Part shown: in pieces, positions 52,014-61,634 of the stretch | Numbering within the stretch: position 1 is the stretch's first letter | How the letters are laid out: every line of letters starts with the position of its first letter | From: Methylococcales bacterium | Lineage (GTDB): Bacteria > Pseudomonadota > Gammaproteobacteria > Methylococcales > Methylomonadaceae | Length of the DNA stretch: 64,000 bases | Reading direction: 5' to 3' | Assembly: GCA_030949405.1 (NCBI GenBank) | Contig: JAUZSN010000002.1 | Span: 2,900,553-2,964,552 of the forward strand | The notes under the pieces: model-generated | Databases searched by the model: none | The model's input: the letters and a program-made list of their open reading frames with translations, nothing else | What the model was told of the DNA's origin: nothing | Made by a program: the position numbers and the translations under genes

Positions 52014-53172
52014 TTATGATTGGTTTTTAGGGAGTTTTAATGAAATAACAAACGTCGCTGTAAAGACTAACCCCCCAAGAATTAACATAGCGGTCACAGG
52101 GCTAACCTGTAAAGTAACGGCATAAGTATAAGTGCCTACCGCTAATAACATCGCTACATTTTGGAAAAAGTTTTGTAAGGCAACCGCGCCCCCACTCCCA
52201 ATACTTTGCTGCCCAATTTCTTGTAAAGCCGCATTAATCGGAACAATGAAGAGTCCGCCCGTAATGCCAATTAAGAGTAATAATCCTCTCGCACCCCATA
52301 CCGTATCCATAAAACTCAGCCCTATAATAAAAATACCCATAAAATAGGCTGGAATTCGAGCGCGGCGTAATTGTTCTAAGGGAATAAGTTTAGGCACAAC
52401 CGCCGAGCCTATAATAATACCGATGGCTAAAAATAAGGTTAATTCCGCAATCTCTGTGGCATTTTTAGTCATCAAGATTAAAGGGGCCCATGCAATTAAT
52501 ATCACCCGAACGGTTGCCGCAGCCGCCCAAAATAAAGACGCACTCAAAACAGCAAAACGTGAACGCGTGGTATCAAAAAAAGTGCCAATTTGCTGCCCAA
52601 ATTGAATTATTTTTGAGCCAGACGTTTCTTTTTTTTGCTATCGTTGTCGGCAATAATAAAGTAATCGCCGCAGAACAGATAAATAAAGCAATCGTCCCGA
52701 TTAAGGCCCAGTAAATTGAATAATCCGCGACCTTTGCCCCCACAATCATTCCCAAAAGAATTGCAAAAATAGTTGAACCTTCAATCCAACTATTCGCCCT
52801 TACAAGTAAGTCATGGTCTACAATTTCTGGTAAAATGCCATATTTAGCAGGACTATAAAGTGCAGCCCCCGCTCCAACAAGGCAATAGGCGATTAAAGGC
52901 TCAATATTAATGAGGAGCAATACCGCCCCTAATGCCTTAATTAAATTAGCAATAATTAAAATTTTCGGTTTAGCATAATTATCGGCAAATGCACCCACCC
53001 ATGGGGCTAAAACAACAAAGGCAATTAAAAAAACGCTTTGCAAAGCAGGAATATACCAAGTAGCTAGCTCATTTGACTGCATTACCATGGCAATGACCGT
53101 AAATAAAATAGCATTATCAGCAAAAGCGGATAAAAATTGAGCGATCAGTAAAGGATAGATTTGTCTGTTCAT
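52014..53172 (-). pseudogene. lplT: Lysophospholipid transporter LplT, frameshifted at a T run
   Basis: An inner-membrane MFS-type transporter that flips lysophospholipids for re-acylation. N-terminal LLIAQFLSAFADNAILFTV, VGAGAALYSPAKYGILPE and NSWIEGSTIFAILLG match LplT closely; the C-terminal half has GLFIVPINAALQEIGQQSIGSG and AVALQNFFQN. Eight T at 52629-52636 (minus-strand A run) split the gene; seven would give one protein of about 385 residues through KKETSGSKIIQFGQQIGTFFD. The aas acyltransferase gene, often its partner, is absent. Confidence 0.88.
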
Positions 53173-53196
53173 GATGAATAATAAGCGGGCAATCAA

Positions 53197-53572
53197 ACGA
53201 GAGGTTTAATTTAACCTAAGATAAATTTTCCTCTGCACATAAAATTTAAGGGTAAACCAAAATTAAAAACAGATCTTAAACCAAGTATTTAATTGATTTA
53301 TAAGCAATTTATTATATACACTATTTTTATCCTGTACCTAATAAAAATCTAATATCAATTTGATTATTAATCCTATCACTAAGCTTATTTTTTTTAAATT
53401 TGTCTATAAAATACAATATTACAAGAAAGTATGACACAAATAACCTTGACAATTCACGTCTATTTAGGCTAAATACCTTCTTTTTAATAAGGTTCTGTTA
53501 TGAATCCAAACAATTTACAATTCTCCTGCGGATTAATTTCATAACAAATAATGCTACGGATAATAATTTATT
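53197..53572. promoter_or_regulatory. AT-rich region with a candidate promoter before the GTPase module
   Basis: 376 bp with no gene I can support. A TTGACA at 53446-53451 has TAAATA about 18 bases downstream, plausible as a sigma-70 promoter about 100 bp before the start at 53573. The evidence is by eye only. Confidence 0.35.
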
Positions 53573-54676
53573 ATGTTAAAAAATACGACACTTGCACTTT
53601 TTGATTTTAATGCTAGACAACAAGCTGCATTTACGGCAATATTAGTCTTATCTGAAATGAGCCTTAACGATACGTGGAACATTGTTGATAAGGAGGTTGC
53701 AAGTATAATTTTTGTATGCAGCCCACCCAATATAACGCAGGAACAATGGAATAAAATTCAATTATCTCACCCCAATGCACTCCTTATTGCCTATGGTATA
53801 AATTCAAAGAATTTGGATGTCAACTGGAAGTTATTAACGGACACAGATAAACCACCCCAACGCTCACTCTTAATTTCATTACTTGACCAAGTTGCAATAA
53901 AGCTTAGAACAGTCACCCCTCCATCTGTTGACAAAAGTGACGCAACAAGTACACCTAAACCTGAAATTATTCCTAAACCTGAGCAGGCATCTAAAAAGAA
54001 AATTGAAGATAAAGTTATTAAAAAAGTGGCTCCTAAACAGCCTTTTCAAAATAACGCAAATGAATATGAATGTTTTGTACCCAAAGATTATTTTCTGGGG
54101 ATCATACAAAAATGTATACAAACTGGCGAAATATATCATTGTCAAACCACGTGTAATATTGATATTTTTTTATATCCTCAACAGAAGAGTTATTTTTGTC
54201 AACTTAAAATATCTGAATTAACACGTTTATTTTTAATGTCCCCTGAGGATATTGACGTTAAAATAATATCCGAAACAATACTGAACCAATCTGTAAAAAA
54301 AATAGGAAGAATGCCTTTAAATGATTTATTATGGTATTCAACAATCATTCCATCACAAGGGCGCTTGATGGAAAACCATAAGAATAATAACATCGTTAAT
54401 TTGAAGTTTTGGCCTGATATTTCATACATCACGACCTCTAAAAATTATTTAGCCATTACCTCCTTTATGAACCGTAATGCCGTTGACCTAAACAAAATTG
54501 CAGATCATACTGAAAAAAAATTAACCGATGTCATTAATTTTCATAATGCCTGTGACATGTTAGGGCTTATTGATCACAGTCAACAACTTACTATAAAGTC
54601 TACCCCTGCCTCTGATAAATTACGACAATTACGTCAGTGTATTTTTGACACACTATCCTTAAACACTGCAAATTAA
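53573..54676 (+). CDS. Hypothetical protein with degenerate receiver-like and winged-helix-like ends
   Basis: 367 residues, no named family. Residues about 5-105 look like a receiver-type alpha/beta fold without the acidic pocket. Residues about 112-150 are a Pro/Lys-rich charged linker. Residues about 160-365 contain a beta-rich part and a C-terminal helix-turn-helix-like segment (NRNAVDLNKIADHTEKKLTDVINF). Its last base is the first base of the small-GTPase gene, so the two are coupled. It could be a regulator or effector of that GTPase. Confidence 0.6.
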   Translation: MLKNTTLALFDFNARQQAAFTAILVLSEMSLNDTWNIVDKEVASIIFVCSPPNITQEQWNKIQLSHPNALLIAYGINSKNLDVNWKLLTDTDKPPQRSLLISLLDQVAIKLRTVTPPSVDKSDATSTPKPEIIPKPEQASKKKIEDKVIKKVAPKQPFQNNANEYECFVPKDYFLGIIQKCIQTGEIYHCQTTCNIDIFLYPQQKSYFCQLKISELTRLFLMSPEDIDVKIISETILNQSVKKIGRMPLNDLLWYSTIIPSQGRLMENHKNNNIVNLKFWPDISYITTSKNYLAITSFMNRNAVDLNKIADHTEKKLTDVINFHNACDMLGLIDHSQQLTIKSTPASDKLRQLRQCIFDTLSLNTAN

Positions 54677-55185
54677 TGAATACAGTTGAGCTGACTAAAA
54701 TAGTGTTCACAGGGAGCATCGCTGCAGGTAAATCGACTGCGATCAATACCATTAGTGCTATTGGTAATACCACTAAAAACACGTCAGAAGCCATAAGCTC
54801 CACCATGGATTACGGACAGCTCTATCTACCTAATAGTGAAAAACTAGACTTATACGGAACCCTCGGTGATCGGCGTTTTAGTTTTATGAGTGCAACCCTT
54901 TGCCAAGGGGCGTTAGGCATTATTATCTTAATTAATAATACCCATAAAAATCCGTTTGATGAGCTGGATTACTATTTAAATTTAAATGCAAATTTTTTAA
55001 CTAAAAATCCCGCTATTATAGGCGTTACGCATTATGATGAAGTGAACACACCCAGTATTGAAAATTACCAATCTTACTTACAGCAGTGCGGTAATTCATC
55101 GCCCGTAATTCATGTCGATGTCCGCAAAGCTAACGAGGTTGCCGTGCTTATCAATGCCCTTTTATTAGCACGAGAATACGCATAG
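54676..55185 (+). CDS. Small Ras-like GTPase (COG2229 type)
   Basis: 169 residues. P-loop FTGSIAAGKSTAIN at 13-26; switch II region LYGTLGDRRFSFMSATL, comparable to the LYGTPGQ.RF.FM of the COG2229 predicted GTPases (Leu replaces Pro and Asp replaces Gln); and a THYD in place of NKxD in the guanine-binding loop. The catalytic Gln of the switch region is replaced, so intrinsic hydrolysis may be slow. It overlaps the preceding gene by 1 bp. MglA-like proteins of this type work in polarity or pilus-related processes elsewhere; role here is unknown. Confidence 0.8.
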   Translation: MNTVELTKIVFTGSIAAGKSTAINTISAIGNTTKNTSEAISSTMDYGQLYLPNSEKLDLYGTLGDRRFSFMSATLCQGALGIIILINNTHKNPFDELDYYLNLNANFLTKNPAIIGVTHYDEVNTPSIENYQSYLQQCGNSSPVIHVDVRKANEVAVLINALLLAREYA

Positions 55186-55216
55186 AACCCAATAAAACCG
55201 TTATTGCCTAAAAGTT

Positions 55217-56818
55217 ATGTCAAACACGCTACTGAGTGTCAAAAATTTAACCCTTTCGTTTAAAAACACTAAAGTGGTTGACTCCATTAACTTTGAAATT
55301 ACACACGGAGAAACCTTTGCGCTAGTTGGTGAATCGGGGTCTGGAAAATCACTGACCGCTCTGTCAATATTACGTTTATTACCCGCAAATGTCCATTTAG
55401 AAGCCGATACGATCCTATTGCAACAGCAAGATCTACTCATGCTTTCTGAACTAGATTTTTGTAAAATACGCGGCTCTCGTATCGGGCTTATTTTTCAAGA
55501 CCCCCTGTCCGCCCTTAACCCCGTCATGACCATTGGCGACCAAATTTCAGAAGTATTAACAATTCATTTTGCCCTATCCAACACTGAAATTAAAACGCGT
55601 GTCTTAGAATTACTCAACCAAGTCGAAATGCCAAACCCGCAACAGAGGCAATTAGATTACCCCCATCAATTATCAGGTGGACAGCGACAACGGGTGATGA
55701 TTGCCATTGCATTAGCGGCAAAACCTGATTTATTAATTGCAGATGAGCCGACAACCGCATTAGATGTCACGATTCAAGCGCAAATCTTACAACTCTTAAA
55801 ATCCATTCAACAACAAACAGGCATGGCGTTATGGCTCATTAGTCATGACTTAGCCTTAGTCTCGACTATTGCTGACACCGTTGCCGTTATGCAGCAAGGT
55901 AAAATTGTTGAAATAGCGACCAATCAACAATTATTTAACCACCCTCAGCATCCTTATACGCAAAAATTACTCGCCGTATTACCGTCATTAGATCATTGTT
56001 TACAAACGTCCCGTCCCGCTCAACCGCCCCTATTAACGGTTTCAAATTTTAAAGTCTATTACCCGATTCATAAAGGTTTTTTCAAACGGGTTGTGGATGC
56101 TGTGCGTGCCGTTGATGGCGTTAGCTTTGAATTGCAACACGGTAAAACATTGGCCTTAGTCGGCGAATCAGGCTGTGGAAAAACCACCTTAGCTAAAGCA
56201 CTATTAAATTTAATTCCAAATTCAGGCGGTGAGGTTTTATTAGGAAATAAATACATCCATGAATTAAAGGGAGAGGCATTACGCCGAACACGCGCTGAAA
56301 TTCAAATTATTTTTCAAGACCCCTTTGCATCAATGAATCCTAGAATGCTCGTCGGTGATATTATTGCTGAAGGAATTAAAGCCTTACACCCTCAATGTAG
56401 CCCATCCGCTATTCATCATAAAGTCAGTACGTTACTGCACCAAGTCGAATTACCCGAATCCTCTGCACTCCGTTACCCCCATGAATTTTCAGGTGGGCAA
56501 CGCCAACGTATTTGTATTGCCCGATCATTAGCGGTTGAACCCAAACTAATTATTTGTGATGAACCGACCAGTGCCTTAGATGTCTCCGTACAGGCACAAA
56601 TTATTAATTTATTAAAATCATTACAGCAACAACAGGGCCTTAGTTATTTATTTATTACCCACGATTTAGCGGTGGTTGCTGAAATTGCAGATGAAGTCGC
56701 GGTCATGTATCAAGGAAAAATTGTCGAACAGGGGCTTGTTAAACAAGTTTTAAAGGCCCCCCAACATCCGTACAGTCAAAAATTATTAGCGGCTGTTCCC
56801 AAATTACAAAAAAAATAA
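55217..56818 (+). CDS. yejF: Oligopeptide/dipeptide ABC transporter ATPase, two-domain (YejF-like)
   Basis: 533 residues with two complete ABC domains. The first has [22 protein letters not shown] and [11 protein letters not shown]; the second [22 protein letters not shown] and [11 protein letters not shown]. Each ends with the oligopeptide-transporter motif HPYTQKLL or HPYSQKLL. Matches YejF/DppD-DppF fusions that drive peptide import. The permease and binding protein genes are not adjacent here. Confidence 0.92.
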   Translation: MSNTLLSVKNLTLSFKNTKVVDSINFEITHGETFALVGESGSGKSLTALSILRLLPANVHLEADTILLQQQDLLMLSELDFCKIRGSRIGLIFQDPLSALNPVMTIGDQISEVLTIHFALSNTEIKTRVLELLNQVEMPNPQQRQLDYPHQLSGGQRQRVMIAIALAAKPDLLIADEPTTALDVTIQAQILQLLKSIQQQTGMALWLISHDLALVSTIADTVAVMQQGKIVEIATNQQLFNHPQHPYTQKLLAVLPSLDHCLQTSRPAQPPLLTVSNFKVYYPIHKGFFKRVVDAVRAVDGVSFELQHGKTLALVGESGCGKTTLAKALLNLIPNSGGEVLLGNKYIHELKGEALRRTRAEIQIIFQDPFASMNPRMLVGDIIAEGIKALHPQCSPSAIHHKVSTLLHQVELPESSALRYPHEFSGGQRQRICIARSLAVEPKLIICDEPTSALDVSVQAQIINLLKSLQQQQGLSYLFITHDLAVVAEIADEVAVMYQGKIVEQGLVKQVLKAPQHPYSQKLLAAVPKLQKK

Positions 56819-56894
56819 TACTATCAGTTGCATGTTTTCTTAAATTAGCCTTAAAATCAAAATTCATTTTAATTTAATTTAATGGAGATTGATT

Positions 56895-57226
56895 ATGACT
56901 AAATTACAATACGTTATCGCGTGTTCTACCGCGATATTATGCTTTAATCCTCCGCAGTTATGGGCCGCCGCAGAATGCGCTCAAGCTGATAGTTGTCTGG
57001 TCTCACCACATTATCCCAAGGGAATAACGTTGTTGCTGTCGGGGAAAAACAACCACTCAGTAGTGGAACAGGGCTTGTTTTGCTGTCAACCGATGGGGGA
57101 ATTAATTTTAAAAATATTACGGATTCTGGAATTAGCGCGCAAACCGTGAGCCGTTGTCAGTTCTTAACCGATGGACGAATTGCTGTTGCAGGTTCAGGTG
57201 GCTATGTGGGAATTTATACCCCTTAG
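56895..57226 (+). pseudogene. Small secreted BNR/Ycf48-like protein, frameshifted
   Basis: A signal peptide (MTKLQYVIACSTAILCF, cleavage near WAAAE) starts at ATG 56895. The frame changes near 56993 to SGLTTLSQGNNVVAVGEKQP, then LLSTDGGINFKNITDSG and DGRIAVAGSGGYVGIYTP. The latter resembles one beta-propeller blade of BNR/Ycf48-type repeats (TDGG..F). About 110 residues when joined. This break is not in a long homopolymer. Function not assigned. Confidence 0.5.
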
Positions 57227-57295
57227 CACGATAAGTTGGAGTGAGGAACAAACGCCATTCCTGTTCATAGTTATTTAAAAGCAAGCAAATGATTG

Positions 57296-57335
57296 CTGGG
57301 TTATGTTATTTTTCAAGAAAAATAAGCTAACCCAG
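57296..57335. terminator. Strong hairpin between convergent genes
   Basis: Stem CTGGGTTATGTTATTTTTC / GAAAAATAAGCTAACCCAG with one internal mismatch pair and a 2-nt loop, followed by more TGTAGGC-rich sequence. It lies between the secreted protein gene and rseB and resembles the one at 47583. Confidence 0.55.
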
Positions 57336-57399
57336 CCTACAAAATTTATTTTTATTTTGTAGGCGACTTTCGGACGTTATTAATCCTTTATCCCTTATT

Positions 57400-58350
57400 T
57401 TAAGGAGTCTTTAAGCGAATGCCTTCCGCAATTAATTGAATTGTTTTTACGGGAACATCACCGATAACGACAAACTGAAACCCCTTAATTTTCTTAACCA
57501 ACGAGTTAATAGACCCTGCGGATTGAATACCTGCTGGAATCATTTCTTCAGATATTTCTTGATAAATAGAAACCGATGAAAAACCATCGCTTAATAATAA
57601 ATGTTCAACCGCTTGATTAGAGCCGTGCATCTTCATTTGCATAAAAAAAACTTCCTCAAAACCTTGGGGAATATTATTAATAACAAATTTTGATTGATCC
57701 CTTGTCTGTAAATGTGACTGATGAATATGTTTGACTTTTAAATGATCCGATACGATATTAAGACTGACGAACGGTAAGTTTTTTTTCACCTTTAATTCGG
57801 TAAACATCACCTGTTCTATTATTGCGCCTGCGTGATTATACACTTCTGCTTTTAAAGGGATAAAATGTTGTTGATCAACCCAAATTTTCCGCAGATAGCG
57901 CAATTCATCTTTTGGCTTAATAACAATAACTTGAGCCGTCAGCCCAGCAACTTTAGCCTGATTTTTTAATTCAAACTCATAATAGGCCGCTTGGTGTTGA
58001 AAATTTTCGGGTAAATCTATAATAAATGAACGGTTATTCGGTAGGTGATTAATTTCTACTTTTTTTGAGTCTTTAAAAATACAACTGACATTGCCTTCAT
58101 TTCTAAGTATTTCCCGCATCGGCGAATTTAATGACAGTAAATATTCTTGTTCCTGTCCCTTATTGACCGCATGAAAATAGCTCATACTGTCTAATTTATT
58201 ATTTTTAAAAAAAACAACCGTCCCTTGATAATTCAGAGATTGCATGGAGTGTTGCATTTGAGTCAGCCACTCAATGGCTGTCGGCGGTTTTTCAATTGCG
58301 TAGACAGGCGTTGCGAATAACACGGTCAACCAGAACCAAACTTTAAACAC
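57400..58350 (-). CDS. rseB: Sigma-E regulatory protein RseB/MucB
   Basis: Periplasmic regulator that shields RseA and senses lipopolysaccharide or lipoprotein intermediates. From the GTG at 58350, 316 residues (E. coli 318), with a signal peptide (FWLTVLFATPVYA). The GTG lies 1 bp beyond the rseA stop and is preceded by AGGATTAAG. The LolA-like N-terminal domain starts EWLTQMQHSMQSLNYQGTVVFF; the C-terminal domain carries LPEGF-like IPQGFEEVFFMQ. mucD (degP) does not follow. Confidence 0.93.
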   Translation of the reverse strand: MFKVWFWLTVLFATPVYAIEKPPTAIEWLTQMQHSMQSLNYQGTVVFFKNNKLDSMSYFHAVNKGQEQEYLLSLNSPMREILRNEGNVSCIFKDSKKVEINHLPNNRSFIIDLPENFQHQAAYYEFELKNQAKVAGLTAQVIVIKPKDELRYLRKIWVDQQHFIPLKAEVYNHAGAIIEQVMFTELKVKKNLPFVSLNIVSDHLKVKHIHQSHLQTRDQSKFVINNIPQGFEEVFFMQMKMHGSNQAVEHLLLSDGFSSVSIYQEISEEMIPAGIQSAGSINSLVKKIKGFQFVVIGDVPVKTIQLIAEGIRLKTP

Positions 58351-58351
58351 C

Positions 58352-58975
58352 TTAATCCTGCCTATAACTGACGGTTTGAGCATAAGGCTGAAAGTTGACG
58401 CTTCCTTGGGTATAAAAACGGGTATTGTGAGCTTGTAAATAATCATTAAAGCGCGTCTCCTGCGAATTTACGGGCTTAGATAATGACGCTAATTGATTAT
58501 CTGCTTTGCTGATCGCCGCTATGACAGGGGGAGAAATAGGCGTATCCTGCGAATTAATGGGCTTAGGTAGTGAATCTGCTTCACTGATATCCGCTATTAC
58601 GGTAGGGGAAATAGGTGTATCGTCTAATAACGTAGGATTAACAAATTTTGATAGCAATAATGCAATTAAGGCAACGGAGGCCGCTAAGGCAAGATAAGAG
58701 CCGTACGTTTTTTTAGAGGGGGGCTTATGATTAACCGAGGGGAAATATAACGGTTCATTTGAAATTCCCTGTTGAATCGTGTCTAAAAAATTATCATTAA
58801 TCGGTAAATTTTTTTTCGAACTCAGTGCGTAAGAAACGCGTTGGTAATCATTAAATTTATGTCTTAATTCAGGCTCTAATTGAATTTTTTTTAACAACTT
58901 CAAGGCCTCATCACCATCCAATTCATCATCCATAAAACAGGATATTTTTTGATTTACATTTTCATCCATAGACAC
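58352..58975 (-). CDS. rseA: Anti-sigma-E factor RseA/MucA
   Basis: 207 residues. The cytoplasmic N-terminal domain (KISCFMDDELDGDEALKLLKKI) binds RpoE; a single membrane helix lies at about 93-111 (LALAASVALIALLLSKF). In the periplasmic part a segment of about 32 residues is duplicated: DDTPISPTVIADISEADSLPKPINSQ and DTPISPPVIAAISKADN...KPVNSQ. It begins at an ATG 1 bp after the rpoE stop, typical of a tightly coupled pair. Confidence 0.92.
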   Translation of the reverse strand: MSMDENVNQKISCFMDDELDGDEALKLLKKIQLEPELRHKFNDYQRVSYALSSKKNLPINDNFLDTIQQGISNEPLYFPSVNHKPPSKKTYGSYLALAASVALIALLLSKFVNPTLLDDTPISPTVIADISEADSLPKPINSQDTPISPPVIAAISKADNQLASLSKPVNSQETRFNDYLQAHNTRFYTQGSVNFQPYAQTVSYRQD

Positions 58976-59575
58976 TCACCTTTCGTTATCAAGCAATGGG
59001 GTTAATTTTTTATCAATCGCTTCACGCGCCCTAAAAATACGTGAGCGGATTGTTCCAACAGGACATTCCATTGTTTGTGCAATTTCGTCGTAACTCATCC
59101 CTTCAAATTCTCTTAATATAATCGCCACACGCATTTCTTCGGGAAGCTCCTCAATAGTCGCCTCAATAGTTTGCACAATATCATCATTCATAAGTAATGA
59201 TTCAGGGGTATCCATTCCTTGTAATTGTTGCGCATTTTCGATTTGTTCAGCCTCTTGCACATCCACCTGATAATCGCTATAACGACGTGAGCGTGATAAT
59301 AAATAATTCTTAGCCGTATTTATAGCGATTCGATAAAGCCACGTATAAAAGGCACTATCGCCCCTAAAATTAGCTAACGCGCGGTAGGCTTTAATAAACG
59401 TTTCTTGAGCAACATCTTGCGCTTCGCTGGGATCTTTAATATAGCGATTCACTAACTGGATGATACGGTGCTGATATTTTATAACCAATAAGTCGTAAGC
59501 CGATTTATCGCCCTCTTGAACCTTTTTAACGAGGTCATTATCAAAAATTTTATTTATATTCGATTGATTCTTCAC
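58976..59575 (-). CDS. rpoE: RNA polymerase sigma-E factor
   Basis: Group 4 sigma factor for envelope stress. From the GTG at 59575, 199 residues (E. coli 191), with DLVKKVQEGDKSAYDLLVIKYQ (region 2.1), EAQDVAQETFIKAYRALANF, YTWLYRIAINTAKNYL (region 2.4), and region 4 with LPEEMRVAIILREFEGMSYDEIAQTMECPVGTIRSRIFRARE. An open frame extends to a TTG at 59671, but a sigma-E-like promoter (59595-59622) sits inside that stretch, which supports the GTG, though no Shine-Dalgarno is seen. Divergent from nadB; followed by rseA and rseB. Confidence 0.95.
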   Translation of the reverse strand: MKNQSNINKIFDNDLVKKVQEGDKSAYDLLVIKYQHRIIQLVNRYIKDPSEAQDVAQETFIKAYRALANFRGDSAFYTWLYRIAINTAKNYLLSRSRRYSDYQVDVQEAEQIENAQQLQGMDTPESLLMNDDIVQTIEATIEELPEEMRVAIILREFEGMSYDEIAQTMECPVGTIRSRIFRAREAIDKKLTPLLDNER

Positions 59576-59594
59576 ACAGTCGTTTTTATGTTGA

Positions 59595-59622
59595 GATAGA
59601 CACGCTTTATTCGCGTAAGTTC
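59595..59622 (-). promoter_or_regulatory. Candidate sigma-E autoregulated promoter for rpoE
   Basis: On the minus strand GAACTT (59622-59617) is followed, after 16 bases, by TCTATC (59600-59595). The -35 is a perfect match to the sigma-E consensus GAACTT; the -10 agrees in the leading TCT but not the rest of TCTGA. The predicted transcript start would lie about 13 bases before the GTG at 59575. Confidence 0.6.
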
Positions 59623-59715
59623 TATAAAAATAATTGCTATCATTTAAAAAAGCGTTATTATCTCTAAACAAAGCGGATTAAGCCACCGTAACTTTCAATG
59701 TTTCTATATTAATCT

Positions 59716-61323
59716 ATGTTTAATTCTAATTCTTTTGATGTCCTAATTATAGGCAGTGGTGCGGCAGGTTTAAGTCTTGCGCTCAAACTTGCTGATAATA
59801 CACGGGTTGCCGTTCTTTCTAAGTTCTCTTTAATCTCTGGCAGTACCTATTACGCCCAAGGAGGGATTTCAGCGGTTTTGGATAAAAGTGACTCTCTTAA
59901 CTCCCATATTGAAGACACCTTAAATGCAGGCGGCGGACTTTGTAATAAAGACATTGTAAAATTAACCGTCTCTCAGGGGAAACAAAGTATTGATTGGTTA
60001 CGGCAACAAGGGGTCGCGTTTACTGAAAAAATATCAGGGGAGTTACATTTAAACCGTGAAGGTGGCCATTCTCATCGGCGCATTGTTCATGCCACCGATG
60101 CGACTGGAAAAGCAATGTCGTTATCGTTAATCAAACGAGCGCGTGAACATTCAAATATTGAAATTTTAGAATATCATAATGCCATTGATTTAATTACCGC
60201 CGATAAAGGTAAAAAATCCGAAGAGACGCGTATTTTAGGCGCGTATGTTTTAGATACCCAAAATCAGCAGGTCAAGGCGATTGCAGCGCGAATTGTGGTT
60301 TTAGCTACAGGTGGAGCAAGCAAGGTCTACCTTTATTCAACTAACCCCCATATTTCAACGGGCGATGGCATTGCTTTAGCATGGCGATTAGGCTGTCATA
60401 TTAGTAATATGGAATTTATGCAGTTTCACCCGACCTGTCTTTATCATCCTAATGCTCGTTCCTTTTTAATTAGTGAGGCGGTACGCGGTGAAGGAGCGTT
60501 CCTTATCTTACCGAATGGTCAACGTTTCATGCAACACTATGATGCCCGTGCCGAACTTGCTCCGCGTGATATTGTCGCAAGGGCAATTGATAATGAAATG
60601 AAAACACATGGAATAGCCTGTGTTTATTTAGATATTAGCCATAAACCCTCTGACTTTATTAAACAGCATTTTCCGACAATTTACAGTCACTGTTTAAAAT
60701 TAGAGATTGATATTTGCAAGCAACCGATTCCTGTCGTCCCAGCGGCGCATTATACCTGTGGCGGCGTAGTAACGAATGCGGATGCTCAAACAAATATCCC
60801 TCGGCTTTATGCGATTGGTGAGGTGGCCTGTACGGGGTTACATGGGGCCAATCGAATGGCGAGTAATTCGTTATTAGAATGTTTGGTGTTTGCAGAACGC
60901 GCTTCAGTCGCTATTTTAAAGCAATTACCGACCTTAACCGATCTTAATACCAAGCTTCCTAAATGGGATGAATCACAAGTAACGGACTCCGATGAGGAGG
61001 TCGTTATCTCGCATAATTGGGATGAATTACGGCGTTTTATGTGGGATTATGTAGGCATTGTGCGAACCGATAAACGCTTACACCGTGCCATGCGGCGGAT
61101 TGAGTTATTAAAAGAAGAAATTAATGAATACTACACCCATTTTAAAATTAGTAGTGATTTGTTAGAATTACGAAACTTGGTGATTGTTGCCGAATTAATT
61201 GTGCGGTGCGCTCTACAGCGTAAAGAAAGTAGAGGGCTTCATTTTACTCAGGATTACCCTGACAGAGATGATAGCCAACCGGCAAAAAATAGTTTTTTAA
61301 ATCCTGATGATTTTAAAAATTGA
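59716..61323 (+). CDS. nadB: L-aspartate oxidase
   Basis: Oxidises L-aspartate to iminoaspartate for de novo NAD synthesis, with FAD. 535 residues, family length. N-terminal [18 protein letters not shown] fold, [36 protein letters not shown] near the active site, [15 protein letters not shown] and [24 protein letters not shown]. Divergent from rpoE, a standard gammaproteobacterial arrangement. Confidence 0.97.
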   Translation: MFNSNSFDVLIIGSGAAGLSLALKLADNTRVAVLSKFSLISGSTYYAQGGISAVLDKSDSLNSHIEDTLNAGGGLCNKDIVKLTVSQGKQSIDWLRQQGVAFTEKISGELHLNREGGHSHRRIVHATDATGKAMSLSLIKRAREHSNIEILEYHNAIDLITADKGKKSEETRILGAYVLDTQNQQVKAIAARIVVLATGGASKVYLYSTNPHISTGDGIALAWRLGCHISNMEFMQFHPTCLYHPNARSFLISEAVRGEGAFLILPNGQRFMQHYDARAELAPRDIVARAIDNEMKTHGIACVYLDISHKPSDFIKQHFPTIYSHCLKLEIDICKQPIPVVPAAHYTCGGVVTNADAQTNIPRLYAIGEVACTGLHGANRMASNSLLECLVFAERASVAILKQLPTLTDLNTKLPKWDESQVTDSDEEVVISHNWDELRRFMWDYVGIVRTDKRLHRAMRRIELLKEEINEYYTHFKISSDLLELRNLVIVAELIVRCALQRKESRGLHFTQDYPDRDDSQPAKNSFLNPDDFKN

Positions 61324-61634
61324 GGCGAGTGGGTAATAAATAGTTTGTTCCCAAGAGGAGTCCATCAGCTGTTAATGTAACGTAACTACTCAGGTTATTA
61401 TTTACTGTAGCCCGTATGTAGCTTGAGGAATACGGGATGTCTGGCAAAATTTTTTATGATATTTTTAAAAGCGTCCTAACGAATAACAGTACCCCTCCCC
61501 GTATTCCGCAAGCTACATACGGGCTACACAACTACCTGAGTAGTTACAATGAACCTTTTATTTCATGCTCGCCAATAGCTAACGTTATTGGACTAATGCG
61601 TTAGAACAGCAACGTTAGTTCTGATACTTTAATA
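61324..61634. other. Repeat-rich intergenic region between nadB and rpn copy 1
   Basis: 311 bp with no gene I can support. It holds the inverted-repeat element at 61382-61547 and, near 61573-61620, a smaller repeated GCTAACGTTATTGG / AACGTTAGTT arrangement. Both lie between convergent genes. Confidence 0.5.
61382..61547. repeat. 166-bp inverted-repeat element
   Basis: Outer arms GTAACTACTCAGGT (61382) and ACCTGAGTAGTTAC (to 61547); inner arms TGTAGCCCGTATGTAGCTTG (61406) and its inverse ending near 61528. The arms pair over more than 40 bp with small gaps, leaving a 60-bp AT-rich centre. It looks like a MITE or REP-type palindromic element. Confidence 0.65.

Noticed and set aside
53499-53543. 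14-codon frame in the gap before the GTPase module
   Set aside because: Too short and without a Shine-Dalgarno or hairpin typical of a leader peptide.
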